Below, piece by piece: positions 44,641 through 53,290 of a stretch of DNA of 64,000 nt. Made by a program: the position numbers and the translations under genes. The notes under the pieces are model-generated. The model ran no database searches. It was not told the DNA's origin and saw nothing but the letters and a program-made list of their open reading frames with translations. Origin of the DNA: Paenirhodobacter enshiensis (GTDB taxonomy: Bacteria > Pseudomonadota > Alphaproteobacteria > Rhodobacterales > Rhodobacteraceae); the NCBI RefSeq assembly GCF_000740785.1, contig NZ_JFZB01000012.1, positions 62,001-126,000 of the forward strand, read 5' to 3'. The first letter of the stretch is position 1. Each line of letters opens with the position of its first letter.

Positions 44641-45678
44641 TCACGCGAAAGCCGGCATCACGTCGCGGATGAACCGTTCGAGCGAGGCCTTCTTGCGCTC
44701 GAACGACATGCCGGTGTCAATCCAGAACGAATATTCGTCATAGCCCATCTCCTCGTAACGCTTCAGCCGTTCGATCACCTCGGAGACCGGGCCGATCACG
44801 TTGTTCGCGCGCATCGCCTCGGGGCTGTAGAACGGATGGGCGGCGATCTCCTCCTCGGTCAGCGGCGCGATCAGCCCCATCGAGATCTCGCGCTCGTTTT
44901 TGAACCAGGCGCCGAAGTAATTGTAGAACCGGTTCACCTCGACCGCGCCGAGCCGGGCATCGGCCTCGTCCGCAGCGACATAGGTGTGACGCAGCAGCAT
45001 GATCTTCGGGCGCGGCACCTCGGGGAATTTCTCGCAGGCGGCGGTGAAACGGCCCATCAGGGTCTCGACTTCCTCATCGTCCAGATGCAGCGGCGTGACC
45101 TGCACGTTGTAGCCATGCGAGACCGCGAATTCGTGGCTGTTCGGATCGCGCGCAGCCACCCAGATCGGCGGATGCGGCTGTTGCACCGGCAAGGGCGCCG
45201 AGGTCGATTTCGGGAATTTCCAGAACGCGCCGTCATGGGTGTAATCGCCTTGCCACAGCTTCTCGACCGCGGGGATCAGCTCGCGCATCATCTGCCCGCC
45301 GGTCCAGGCGTCGAGGCCGGGCATCATCCGTTCGTATTCGAACATGTAGGCGCCGCGCGCCACGCCGATTTCCAGCCGCCCGCCGGTCATGATGTCGGCC
45401 ATCGCCGCCTCGCCCGCCAGACGGATCGGGTGCCACAGCGGCGCCATCACCGTGCCGGTGCCGAGGCGCACGTTCTTCGTGCGCCGCGCCAGATCGACCA
45501 GCGTCAGGAACGGGTTCGGCGCGATGGTGAAGTTCATCGCATGATGCTCGCCCGACCAGATGGCGTGCATCCCACCCTCGTCGGCGATGCGACACAGCTC
45601 CATCATCTCTTCGTAAAGCTGCTGCTGATCCTCGTCGGGATTGACCCGCTCCATATGTATGAACAGCGAGAACTTCAT
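44641..45678 (-). CDS. luciferase-like (LLM) flavin-dependent monooxygenase
   Basis: A 345-residue TIM-barrel FMN monooxygenase of the bacterial-luciferase superfamily. Family markers include AIWSGEHHAMNF near residue 37, VRLGTGTVMAPLWHPIRLAGE and GRLEIGVARGAYMFEYE. It uses reduced FMN supplied by the adjacent reductase to insert oxygen, often into a small ring or a C-N/C-S bond. The start at 45678 is 5 bases from the reductase stop, so both come from one mRNA. The substrate is unknown. Confidence 0.88.
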   Translation of the reverse strand: MKFSLFIHMERVNPDEDQQQLYEEMMELCRIADEGGMHAIWSGEHHAMNFTIAPNPFLTLVDLARRTKNVRLGTGTVMAPLWHPIRLAGEAAMADIMTGGRLEIGVARGAYMFEYERMMPGLDAWTGGQMMRELIPAVEKLWQGDYTHDGAFWKFPKSTSAPLPVQQPHPPIWVAARDPNSHEFAVSHGYNVQVTPLHLDDEEVETLMGRFTAACEKFPEVPRPKIMLLRHTYVAADEADARLGAVEVNRFYNYFGAWFKNEREISMGLIAPLTEEEIAAHPFYSPEAMRANNVIGPVSEVIERLKRYEEMGYDEYSFWIDTGMSFERKKASLERFIRDVMPAFA

Positions 45679-45682
45679 CTCG

Positions 45683-46597
45683 TCACCCCCGTGCAAAGGA
45701 AAGAATGTCCCCGGCTTCGTGCGAGCCGGCATATTGCCCGAAATTGCCCATCCGGTATTCCGCGGCGAAGCGCGCGAGCATACTGTGCTGGGCCGGATCG
45801 GTGACGTCGCCGAGCGCGGTCTCGTCGAGCGAGACGAAGGCGCCGCGGGTGCATCTGGTGTCGCGCGCCGGGCACAGATGCGCGATGAACTGCAACCCGC
45901 GCCCGTTGTCGTCATAGATCGCGTAGACGAGGCCCGGCTCGGCCGTGGTGCCGGTTTCAGCGATCAGCTTCGAAAGTGCCGCGCGCGCGCCCGAACGATC
46001 CACCCGGATCTCCGGCAGCTGGATGCCGCCGGTGCCGTCGTCGGTCATGTAGACGCGGCCCTCGTTCTCGATGATCGCGGTGATGACGACGCGCGGGCCG
46101 GCCTCGGCGCTCAGCGCGGTGATCGCGGGGGTCATGTAGGCGCCGCGGTAATAGCCCAGACCCGGCGCGGTGCCGGCCTCGAACCCCTCGACCCGACCCA
46201 GCAAGATAGTGTGATCGCCCGCCTCGATGGCGCGTTCGAGGCTGCAATCGAACCAGGCCGAGGCGCCCGACAGAACCGGCGCCCCATAAGGCCCCGCCGA
46301 CCAGTCGATGCCGTCGAAACGATCCTCGCTCGGCCGGGCGAAGGTGTTCGAGAGCGCCTTCTGCCCCTCGGACAGGATGTTGACCGCAAAGCCCCGCCCC
46401 CTGGTGAAATGGTCGAGGCTCGCCGAGCGGTTCGACACCGAGACCAGCAGCAGCGGCGGATCGAGCGACACCGAGGAGAACGAATTCGCGGTGAAGCCGA
46501 TGGGCGTGCCGTCTTCGGCCACCGTCGTGACCACGGTGACCCCGGTCATGAAACAGCCGAAAGCGTCGCGCAACAGGCGGATATCGTCGAGGCTCAT
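45683..46597 (-). CDS. flavin reductase with extra C-terminal domain
   Basis: A 304-residue protein. The first 160 residues are a split-barrel flavin reductase (LRDAFGCFMTGVTVVTT, then GFTANSFSSVSLDPPLLLVS in the usual order). The rest, about 130 residues, is a second domain (GIQLPEIRVDRSG) with no family I can name. Most reductases of this class have about 170 residues, so this is a fused or extended form. It should deliver FMNH2 to the LLM monooxygenase next door. The start overlaps the hydrolase stop by ATGA. Confidence 0.84.
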   Translation of the reverse strand: MSLDDIRLLRDAFGCFMTGVTVVTTVAEDGTPIGFTANSFSSVSLDPPLLLVSVSNRSASLDHFTRGRGFAVNILSEGQKALSNTFARPSEDRFDGIDWSAGPYGAPVLSGASAWFDCSLERAIEAGDHTILLGRVEGFEAGTAPGLGYYRGAYMTPAITALSAEAGPRVVITAIIENEGRVYMTDDGTGGIQLPEIRVDRSGARAALSKLIAETGTTAEPGLVYAIYDDNGRGLQFIAHLCPARDTRCTRGAFVSLDETALGDVTDPAQHSMLARFAAEYRMGNFGQYAGSHEAGDILSFARG

Positions 46598-47391
46598 GCC
46601 GCTTTCCTCCGGTCTTCCAGCCACTGGCGCATCTCGGCATTGACGGCCGCGGGCGCGGTGAGCGTCACCATGTGCCGTTCGGCCGGGATCACCACGGCGC
46701 GCGCACCGGGGGTGGCGCGGGCGATTTCCTGCGTCATCGCCGGGCTCGAATTGTGATCGAACTCGCTGGTCAGCACCAGCATCGGGCAGCGCACCTCCTG
46801 CAGCCGCCCGGCATAGACCGCATCGCCCGCGGCGAAGGCGGCATAGGTGCGGGCATAGCCCTCCGGGTTCACCGTGCGCAGCCAATGCGCGACCTTGGCA
46901 CGGGCGTCCGGCGCCTCGCCGGGCAGGAACCAGCGCGCGAGCGGCGCCTCGGGATCGCCGCCGCGCTCGGCCAGATCGCGGGCACGGGCGAGGACCGCTT
47001 CGCGCGCCTCGGGGGCGCGGCGATGGACCGGGTTGAGCAGGCAGACCCGCTCGACCAGATCCGGGAACTCGACCGCCAGCCCCATGGCGATCAGCGCACC
47101 CATCGAATGCCCCGCGACCGCGGCCGGCGCGACGCCAAGCGCCCCGATCACCCCCGACGCCCACCGCACGTAATCGGGCAGCATCGGCGCGCCGGGCAGC
47201 ACATCGCTGTGCCCGTGGCCCGGCAGATCGACCGCCAGCACCCGGTGATCGGTCGCAAACGCCGCGATCTGCGGCTCCCAGGCCTCGGCACACAGCCCGA
47301 CGCCGTGGAACAGCACCAGCGGCGGGCCCTCGCCGGCCTCGATCAGCCCGAAGCGGCTGCCGTCAGAGGCCGGCAGGGTTTTCGACATCAT
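46594..47391 (-). CDS. alpha/beta hydrolase
   Basis: A 265-residue hydrolase with a standard triad: Ser96 (AGHSMGAL), Asp212 (SEFDHNSS) and His240 (ERHMV). HGVGLCAEAW is the oxyanion loop. In this operon it probably cleaves a lactone, ester or amide formed by the monooxygenase. Its 5' end overlaps the 3' end of the PF06684 gene by 29 bases in another frame. Two adjacent ATGs are possible starts. It resembles PcaD, but no beta-ketoadipate genes surround it. Confidence 0.86.
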   Translation of the reverse strand: MMSKTLPASDGSRFGLIEAGEGPPLVLFHGVGLCAEAWEPQIAAFATDHRVLAVDLPGHGHSDVLPGAPMLPDYVRWASGVIGALGVAPAAVAGHSMGALIAMGLAVEFPDLVERVCLLNPVHRRAPEAREAVLARARDLAERGGDPEAPLARWFLPGEAPDARAKVAHWLRTVNPEGYARTYAAFAAGDAVYAGRLQEVRCPMLVLTSEFDHNSSPAMTQEIARATPGARAVVIPAERHMVTLTAPAAVNAEMRQWLEDRRKAA

Positions 47392-47965
47392 GGCCCAGTT
47401 CCTTCAGATCCTGATAGCGGTCGCCGATGCGGTGATGCGGACGCCCGCCGATCGAGGCGCCGAGCGCCACGACGATCTCGTCCGCCGCCGGCGCATCCGG
47501 GATCGAGAACTGGATCGTCAGGTAATGCGAGCGGCGGCCGGCGTCATTCTTGTCCATCAGCGGTATCATGACCGGCGCATCGGCCCCGCCGCGGGTGTTG
47601 CAAAACGACAGGTAGCTCTTCGCGCCCACCGCATCTCGGTAGAAATTGCCGAAGCGCAGCGTGTGGATCAGCGCCGAGGCATGTTCGACCTCGCCGTCTA
47701 GGCCGACCACCGCCGCCTTGCCGTAACCCTCGACCTTGTCGCCGCCGCCGGCCGCCTCGATCACCATGTCGGTCAGCAGCTTGCCGAGTTCGGGCGCCAC
47801 GGCGTGGATCTCGGGCTTCAGATCCTCGACGAAGCCGCGCCCGGCCCAAGGGTTCTTCAGCACCGCCGCCGCCGCGATCAGCTTCAGCGGCACCGGCGCG
47901 GCCTTGCCGCCTTCGATATAGGTCGTCTCGATGTGGAGAAGCGTCTTGCGCAGGGAGGTAAGCAT
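47363..47965 (-). CDS. PF06684 (amino-acid synthesis family, formerly DUF1185) protein
   Basis: A 200-residue protein with the PF06684 pattern: an RKTLLHIETTYIEGG start, then AAAVLKNPWAGRGFVEDL, GKAAVVGLDGEVEHASALIHT and a C-terminal VVALGASIGGRPHHRIGDRYQD (quoted in parts). Despite the family name, no amino-acid biosynthetic reaction is established for it, and members are often encoded beside flavin monooxygenases, as here. A hydrolytic or ring-opening role is possible but unproven. The ATG at 47965 has AAGAGGA upstream. It is the first gene of the operon and faces a GntR-type palindrome 33 bases upstream. Confidence 0.82.
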   Translation of the reverse strand: MLTSLRKTLLHIETTYIEGGKAAPVPLKLIAAAAVLKNPWAGRGFVEDLKPEIHAVAPELGKLLTDMVIEAAGGGDKVEGYGKAAVVGLDGEVEHASALIHTLRFGNFYRDAVGAKSYLSFCNTRGGADAPVMIPLMDKNDAGRRSHYLTIQFSIPDAPAADEIVVALGASIGGRPHHRIGDRYQDLKELGHDVENPAGL

Positions 47966-47997
47966 TCTCGAATCCTCTTCATACTCAAGTCGAGTTT

Positions 47998-48007
47998 TGG
48001 TATACCA
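47998..48007. promoter_or_regulatory. GntR/FadR-type operator
   Basis: TGGTATACCA is a perfect 10-base palindrome matching the TNGT-N2-ACNA pattern of FadR-subfamily GntR regulators. An extra half-site, ATACCA, follows at once. It lies between the divergent PF06684 and DUF1330 genes; the GntR/FCD gene is 440 bases away. Confidence 0.6.
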
Positions 48008-48087
48008 TAATACCATCAGTCAAACGGTTTTGGCCGTCGCCGCGCCGTTTCCGAAAGAACGCCACAAATATAAGCACAGAGGATGTG

Positions 48088-48378
48088 ATGCCTGTTTTCC
48101 GGATCGCCCATGTCACCGTCACCGATCCGCTTGCCTACGCGGCCTACCAGCGTGCGGCTCAGGGTGTGTTCGAGGCCCATGGCGGGCGCTTTCTGGCGCG
48201 CGGCGGCCACTCCGAAACCGTCGAGGGCCCGCCGGACGAACGCCACGTGATCGTTGAATTCCCGACGTTCGAGGCCGCACGGGCGTGCTATGCCTCGCCG
48301 CATTATGCGGCCGCGCGCCAAAAGCGCGAAGGCGCCGCCATGGTCCGCATCGTGCTGGTCGAGGGACTGGCCGGTTGA
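48088..48378 (+). CDS. DUF1330 protein
   Basis: A 96-residue ferredoxin-like (dimeric alpha-beta barrel) protein with the DUF1330 features YAAYQRAAQGVFEAHGGRFLARGG and FPTFEAARACYASPHY. The fold is shared with small decarboxylases, isomerases and ABM-type oxygenases, but no activity is known for this family. It starts after AGAGGA and is divergent from the PF06684 operon, with the regulator gene following. It probably belongs to the same pathway. Confidence 0.82.
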   Translation: MPVFRIAHVTVTDPLAYAAYQRAAQGVFEAHGGRFLARGGHSETVEGPPDERHVIVEFPTFEAARACYASPHYAAARQKREGAAMVRIVLVEGLAG

Positions 48379-48445
48379 TTGAATACTGCCGTCAGATCAG
48401 ATACCAAGGGCCCTCGGCGAAGGATCATGCGAGGGCAAGCACCTG

Positions 48446-49129
48446 ATGGAGGAATTCACGTCCACGGACCTGCGGATCAGCCAGCCCCCCAAGACGCTGC
48501 GCGCCATCGTGACGGGCAAGATGCGCGATGCCATTCTCAGCGGATACTTCAAGCCCGGCGAACGTCTGGTCGAGCGCACACTGTGCGATCAGCTGGGCGT
48601 ATCGAGAACCGTGGTGCGCGAAACCCTGCGGTATCTGGAAGCCGAGGGGCTGATAGAGTTCAGGAACAATCGCGGGCCGGTCGTCGCGCGGCTCGACTGG
48701 CCTCAGGCCCGGCAGATTTACCGGATCCGCCAGTTGCTCGAGGCCGATGCGGCCGCGGATTGCGCGCGCGTCGCCGACGACACGATCAAGGCGGCACTCC
48801 GCTCCGCCCTGTCGGCGCTTGAAGCCGCTTACGAAAGCACGTCGCAGAACACGCTTTTCGAAGCCTCGCTGGAATTCTACCACTGCATCTTCTCGGCCGC
48901 AGGTCACGATGTCGCCTGGGATGTCGTCAACAGGCTGAATGGACGAATCAGCCGGCTGCGGGGCATGACCCTGTCGACCGCCGACCGGCACCGTTCCGGC
49001 TTCGCCCGGATGAAGGCGATCTGTGAGGCGATCACGGCGAACGATCCCGCCGCGGCTGCGGCCGCGGTCCGGGAACACCTTGACGAAGCGTCGGAAATCG
49101 CCCGCCATCAACTCGAAGCGAATAGCTGA
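48446..49129 (+). CDS. GntR-family (FCD) regulator
   Basis: A 227-residue FadR-type regulator. The winged helix has LRAIVTGKMRDAILSGYFKPGERL (in parts), LCDQLGVSRTVVRETLRYLEAEGLI and the FRNNRGPVV wing. The all-helical FCD domain follows from about 85 with metal-binding histidine positions (EFYHCIF and the C-terminal HLDEASEIARHQ). It sits beyond the DUF1330 gene and likely represses the divergent monooxygenase operon through the TGGTATACCA site. The effector is probably the pathway substrate. Confidence 0.9.
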   Translation: MEEFTSTDLRISQPPKTLRAIVTGKMRDAILSGYFKPGERLVERTLCDQLGVSRTVVRETLRYLEAEGLIEFRNNRGPVVARLDWPQARQIYRIRQLLEADAAADCARVADDTIKAALRSALSALEAAYESTSQNTLFEASLEFYHCIFSAAGHDVAWDVVNRLNGRISRLRGMTLSTADRHRSGFARMKAICEAITANDPAAAAAAVREHLDEASEIARHQLEANS

Positions 49130-49135
49130 GCCAGC

Positions 49136-49151
49136 GCACCCGGCCGGGTGC
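49136..49151. terminator. palindrome between the GntR gene and macB
   Basis: GCACCCGG and CCGGGTGC are directly adjacent inverted repeats in the 29-base space between converging genes. As drawn there is no loop, so only a shortened stem would form in RNA. It probably still contributes to termination. Confidence 0.35.
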
Positions 49152-49158
49152 GACTCCG

Positions 49159-51132
49159 CTATCTCGACAAGGCCACAACCGGATCGAGCTTCGAGGCGCT
49201 GCGCGCGGGCAGATAGCCGAAGACGACACCGATGGCCGTCGAACTGAGGAAAGCGTAGACAATCGACGTCACGGAATAGACGAACGTGTATTTTTGCTGA
49301 AACAGACCCAGGATCGGGCCCGCTCCGAGAGCGATCAGCACGCCGATGACACCTCCGAAAAGGCAAACGAGGACGGCTTCGAGCAGGAACTGGATGAGGA
49401 TATCGCCCTGCCGGGCCCCGACGGCCATGCGCACGCCGATCTCGCCCACCCGTTCGGAAACCGTCACCAGCATGATGTTCATCACGCCGATGCCCCCGAC
49501 CACCAGTGAGATGATGGCAATCGCCGCGATCAGCAGGGTCATGGTTTCGGTGGTCGACGTGATCGTCTGGCGAATATCGTCGGTATTCAGGATGAAGAAG
49601 TCCTTCGTTCCGTGGCGCAGGATCAACAGCCGCGTCAAAGCCTGTTCAGCCAGCGAGGGATCGACATCGTCCGCCACCCGCACGTTGACGGAACGCAACG
49701 CGGTATTGCCGAGGAAACGGACCTCGACCGTGGTGTAGGGCAGATAGAGCTGAAGGTTGCTGCTCGCTCCGAAGCCGCCCTGCTGGGTTTGCGTGACACC
49801 GATGACCTGGAGTGCCACGCTCCCGACCATGATGACCTTGCCAAGCGGGTCGATCCCGTTGCCGAACAGCGATTTGCGCGTGTTCTCGTCGATCACCACA
49901 TCCTGCGCATAATTGTCGACCGCCGCCTGATCGAAGAACCGGCCGGATGCAAGCTTCGTTCCCCTGACGTCGAAATACCGGACACCGACGCCATTCACGA
50001 GGGCGTTGGCCTCCTTGTTTGCGAACCGCACCACGCCCGAGGTCGAGACCGTCGGCGTCACCGCCGCGACATAGGGCTGCTTCGCCAGCGCGTCGGCATC
50101 GTCGGAGACAAGCGTCGTGATCTTGCCCGACCGGGTATCGCCGAAACTTGTCCCGGCGAATATCTCAAGCGTATTGGTGCCAAGACTGGAGATATTCGCC
50201 AGCACCGTCTTGCGCGATCCCGCACCGAGCGCCACGACGCAGACGACGGAGGCGATCCCGATGATGATGCCGAGCATCGTCAGAAGCGTTCTCAGACGGT
50301 GCGCGTTCATCGAGCGCAAGGCCATGAAGAATGCTTCGCGAATGCGGTCCTGGGTCATGCTCAGGCGGCCCATCGGGCGTTGCGCCGCACTCTCTGGCGC
50401 AGTCTTCGCCGCGGCGGCCGGAGGCGGTGGCGCCATCGGCATGAAATCGGGATTCGGCTTGTCCGCGACGACATGGCCATCGCGGATTTCGATGATCCTC
50501 TGGGCCTTGCGTGCGACGGACATGTCATGCGTGACGATGATGACGGTCCTGCCCTCGGCATGTAGTTCGCGAAGGATGTTCAGAACCTCTTCGCCGCTGT
50601 GACTGTCGAGAGCGCCGGTAGGCTCGTCGGCCAGGATGATCTCGCCGCCGTTCATCAGCGCCCGGGCGATCGAGACACGCTGCTGTTGCCCGCCCGAAAG
50701 CTGCCCCGGCCGGTGGTCGGTTCTTTCGTCGAGGCCGAGCCGCACGAGAAGCTCCACGGCCCTGCGATGTCGCTCCTCACGCGGTGTTCCGGCATAAATG
50801 GCCGGAACTTCCACGTTTCCGGCCGCCGTCAGCTCGGCGAGCAGATGATAGCGCTGGAAGATGAACCCGAAATGCTCGCGGCGATAAGCGGCGAGTTCGT
50901 CGGCCTGAAAGGCGGCGACATCCTTGCCGTAAAGCCGGAAGCTGCCGGCGCTTGCGCGGTCGAGGCAACCGATGATGTTCATCAGGGTGGACTTGCCGGA
51001 GCCCGATGCCCCGACGATCGCCACCATCTCGCCCTGACCGATCGTCAGGTCGATGTCCTGCAACACCCAGGTCTGTCCGGCCCCGGAGGGATAGCAGCGC
51101 CCAATTCCTCTCAGCTCGATCACGGCGTCCAT
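49159..51132 (-). CDS. macB: MacB-type ABC exporter, ATPase-permease fusion
   Basis: A 657-residue protein. The N-terminal ATPase has Walker A (GASGSGKST, about 42-50), the signature LSGGQQQR, Walker B with [10 protein letters not shown] and the H-loop THD. A Pro/Ala-rich linker near 230-255 leads to a first membrane helix around 290, a large periplasmic domain and three C-terminal helices. It is the mechanotransmission-type transporter for peptides, lipoproteins or macrolides. The start overlaps the macA stop (TGATG). No tolC gene is adjacent. Confidence 0.92.
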   Translation of the reverse strand: MDAVIELRGIGRCYPSGAGQTWVLQDIDLTIGQGEMVAIVGASGSGKSTLMNIIGCLDRASAGSFRLYGKDVAAFQADELAAYRREHFGFIFQRYHLLAELTAAGNVEVPAIYAGTPREERHRRAVELLVRLGLDERTDHRPGQLSGGQQQRVSIARALMNGGEIILADEPTGALDSHSGEEVLNILRELHAEGRTVIIVTHDMSVARKAQRIIEIRDGHVVADKPNPDFMPMAPPPPAAAAKTAPESAAQRPMGRLSMTQDRIREAFFMALRSMNAHRLRTLLTMLGIIIGIASVVCVVALGAGSRKTVLANISSLGTNTLEIFAGTSFGDTRSGKITTLVSDDADALAKQPYVAAVTPTVSTSGVVRFANKEANALVNGVGVRYFDVRGTKLASGRFFDQAAVDNYAQDVVIDENTRKSLFGNGIDPLGKVIMVGSVALQVIGVTQTQQGGFGASSNLQLYLPYTTVEVRFLGNTALRSVNVRVADDVDPSLAEQALTRLLILRHGTKDFFILNTDDIRQTITSTTETMTLLIAAIAIISLVVGGIGVMNIMLVTVSERVGEIGVRMAVGARQGDILIQFLLEAVLVCLFGGVIGVLIALGAGPILGLFQQKYTFVYSVTSIVYAFLSSTAIGVVFGYLPARSASKLDPVVALSR

Positions 51133-52352
51133 CACATCCCCATCGGCGGCATTCTTTTCGGGGCAGACGAGATGGCGGCCGTATCTCCCAGAACGACCTT
51201 CTCCCCTTCCGACAGTCCCGAGACCACCTCCGCGGTCGACTTGTCGCTCGCGCCGAGCCGGACCGCACGAACCGAGACCGTGCCGTCCTGTCCGAGAACC
51301 CTGACCGTGCGGCCACCGGATTCGTCCGGGTCCGAAAGGGCGGCCACCGGAACCGTGAGGACATCCGTGACGCTGGCGACGATGAAATGCACCTCCGCCG
51401 TCATGTAGGTCAGCAACCGCCCGTCGGCATTCGCGATATCGAAAGTGCCGATATAATAGATGGCCGTGTCGCTGCTGCTGGACGACGAGGTGGAGGACGA
51501 ACTCGACGATGTGAGCGCGGAATCCTTCTCGACGTCTTCCGGCGCGGGTTCGACGAAACCGAGCTTCGCCTCATACCGGTTCTGCCGATCCCCGACGATG
51601 GTGAACCAGGCTTTCTGCCCCGGCTTCACACTCACGACATCGGCTTCCGAGATTTCGGCGCGGACGGTCATGACGTCGAGTTGCGCGACAACGACGATTG
51701 TCGGCGTCGACTGAACGGCGTTGACCGTCTGTCCCTCCTGACTCACCACCGCGATGATCGTTCCGTCGATCGGCGCCGTGATCCGGGTATATCCGAGGTC
51801 GACCTTGGCGTTGTCGACATCCACCTGTGCCTTCGTGACCTGCGCCCCCAGAGAGTCGATCTTCAGCCGGGTCACGTCGACATCGTTTTGAGCGGCATCG
51901 AGGTCGGACTTCGCGCTGCCATGGGCGGCATAGGTCTTTTGTTCGCGCTGAAGAACCCCTTCGTAATAGCCGAGGTTGATCCGTTGCTCGGCCAGCTGAG
52001 CCTGAACGTCCGCGAGCGCGGCCTCGGCGCTGCGCAGATCGTTCGTCTGGGTCGAGGGGTCGATCTGGGCGATCAGATCGCCGGCTTTCACGGTATCGCC
52101 GAGCTTCACGTTGAGCTTCTCGATCCGGCCCGACACCTGAGCACCGACCGCCACCCAGCGGTGCGGTTTCAGTGTCCCGGTGGCCAGAACGCTGCTTTCG
52201 ACAGACCCCCGGGTCACCGTGGCCGTGAGATACCCGCTCTGCGGCGATGCGCCCAGCTTGCCGCGATACAGGACATAACCCGCAAGAGCCACGAGACAGA
52301 CGGCCGCGATCCCGATCGCCCCCCAGCGAAACCTCGACGCGAAGACCGTCAT
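51132..52352 (-). CDS. macA: MacA-type periplasmic adaptor protein
   Basis: A 406-residue membrane-fusion protein. It has an N-terminal signal/anchor helix (WGAIGIAAVCLVALAGYVLY), a lipoyl half-motif (GSVESSVLATGTL, then SGRIEKLNVKLGDTVKAGDLIAQID), a helical hairpin (about 100-190) and beta-barrel domains. Around residue 295-310 a poly-serine run (TSSSSSSTSSSSSSD) interrupts the beta-barrel region. It joins MacB to an outer-membrane TolC channel. The start at 52352 has a weak ribosome-binding site; an upstream extension is not coding. Confidence 0.9.
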   Translation of the reverse strand: MTVFASRFRWGAIGIAAVCLVALAGYVLYRGKLGASPQSGYLTATVTRGSVESSVLATGTLKPHRWVAVGAQVSGRIEKLNVKLGDTVKAGDLIAQIDPSTQTNDLRSAEAALADVQAQLAEQRINLGYYEGVLQREQKTYAAHGSAKSDLDAAQNDVDVTRLKIDSLGAQVTKAQVDVDNAKVDLGYTRITAPIDGTIIAVVSQEGQTVNAVQSTPTIVVVAQLDVMTVRAEISEADVVSVKPGQKAWFTIVGDRQNRYEAKLGFVEPAPEDVEKDSALTSSSSSSTSSSSSSDTAIYYIGTFDIANADGRLLTYMTAEVHFIVASVTDVLTVPVAALSDPDESGGRTVRVLGQDGTVSVRAVRLGASDKSTAEVVSGLSEGEKVVLGDTAAISSAPKRMPPMGM

Positions 52353-52632
52353 GCCCAAATCCGATACGTCATTTTCGTCATTGCTCAAACACCCTTTGCC
52401 CGCTCTGCGCACGACAGGCGGCGCCGGCACCCGTCGCGATCTGCAACGTCGCCCCTTCGCCTCGTTCGCGGCGGCAGCCGCAGCGATTTCCGCCGCGGAC
52501 CGCAAGCGCTCTGTATCTGCGCCTCGGACCGGACCGGCGCGGCGCCGGCACGCAACTTACAGCTGAGGGGTTCAACGGGCAAAGGCCCCGGTTCCGTCGG
52601 GGCCCGCACGATTTTTCATCGGGATCGCGGGC
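52353..52632. other. 280-base space upstream of macA with a hairpin
   Basis: No gene is supported here; short frames in both directions lack start signals. It must hold the macA promoter, which I cannot place, and it contains the K+ channel transcript's hairpin at 52584-52604. Confidence 0.4.
52584..52604 (-). terminator. hairpin downstream of the K+ channel gene
   Basis: GGCCCCG and CGGGGCC form a 7-base stem with a 7-base loop, 29 bases after the channel stop, followed on the minus strand by TTTGCCC. A modest intrinsic terminator. Confidence 0.5.
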
Positions 52633-53289
52633 TTATTCGCGGCTGGCGTGCAACCCGACCAGCCGCGACAACAGCAGCACCGAATAGAGCGTGCCGCCGA
52701 TCGCTTCGAATGCGGCGACGGACTGCGCATAGAACCCCACCGGGGTAATGTCGCCATAGCCGACGGTGGTCATCGTGACATAGCTGAAATACAGCAACTG
52801 TTGCCAGCCGACCGGCACGCCCGAACCGGCCACGAACGATCCCGGCGCCGCCCATTCGATGAGGCCCAGAAGCGCCGCGAAGCCCGAGCCGATCACCAGA
52901 TAGAGCGAGGTCGCCGCCAACAGAACATCGGTCATCACCTGCCGCCCCGAGAAGGTGTATCGCACCAGAACGACAACCATCCCGAGGTGATAGAGGATCG
53001 AACTGAGATAGACCGCCAGCGCCGCTGCGGGGCCCGGGTCGCACGAATTCGCCAGACCGGCGGCCAGGACCGCCAGCCCGATGCCGGCCATGCCCGCCCG
53101 CAGCCCGCCAGATCCGCTCAGTGCCCAGGTTCCGAACACGAAGATCGAGGCATAGAACGCGTAAAACAGCGCCGGCCACGGCATCCCTGCGCCCGAGAGC
53201 GGATAAGTGAGATTGTGGATCACGATCGCGCCAAGCAAAAGGCCGTTCGCCCGCACCCGGTTGCGCGCGGCAGAGAAGCGCGCCGCCAT
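52633..53289 (-). CDS. potassium-channel-like membrane protein
   Basis: A 218-residue membrane protein with about five to six helices. The pore loop has the selectivity filter TTVGYGD near residue 176, flanked by the final two helices (Ion_trans_2 type). No C-terminal RCK/TrkA domain is present, so gating by a cytoplasmic ligand is not obvious. It starts one base before the LtrA-type gene stop and is probably cotranscribed with it. Confidence 0.82.
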   Translation of the reverse strand: MAARFSAARNRVRANGLLLGAIVIHNLTYPLSGAGMPWPALFYAFYASIFVFGTWALSGSGGLRAGMAGIGLAVLAAGLANSCDPGPAAALAVYLSSILYHLGMVVVLVRYTFSGRQVMTDVLLAATSLYLVIGSGFAALLGLIEWAAPGSFVAGSGVPVGWQQLLYFSYVTMTTVGYGDITPVGFYAQSVAAFEAIGGTLYSVLLLSRLVGLHASRE

Positions 53290-53290
53290 C

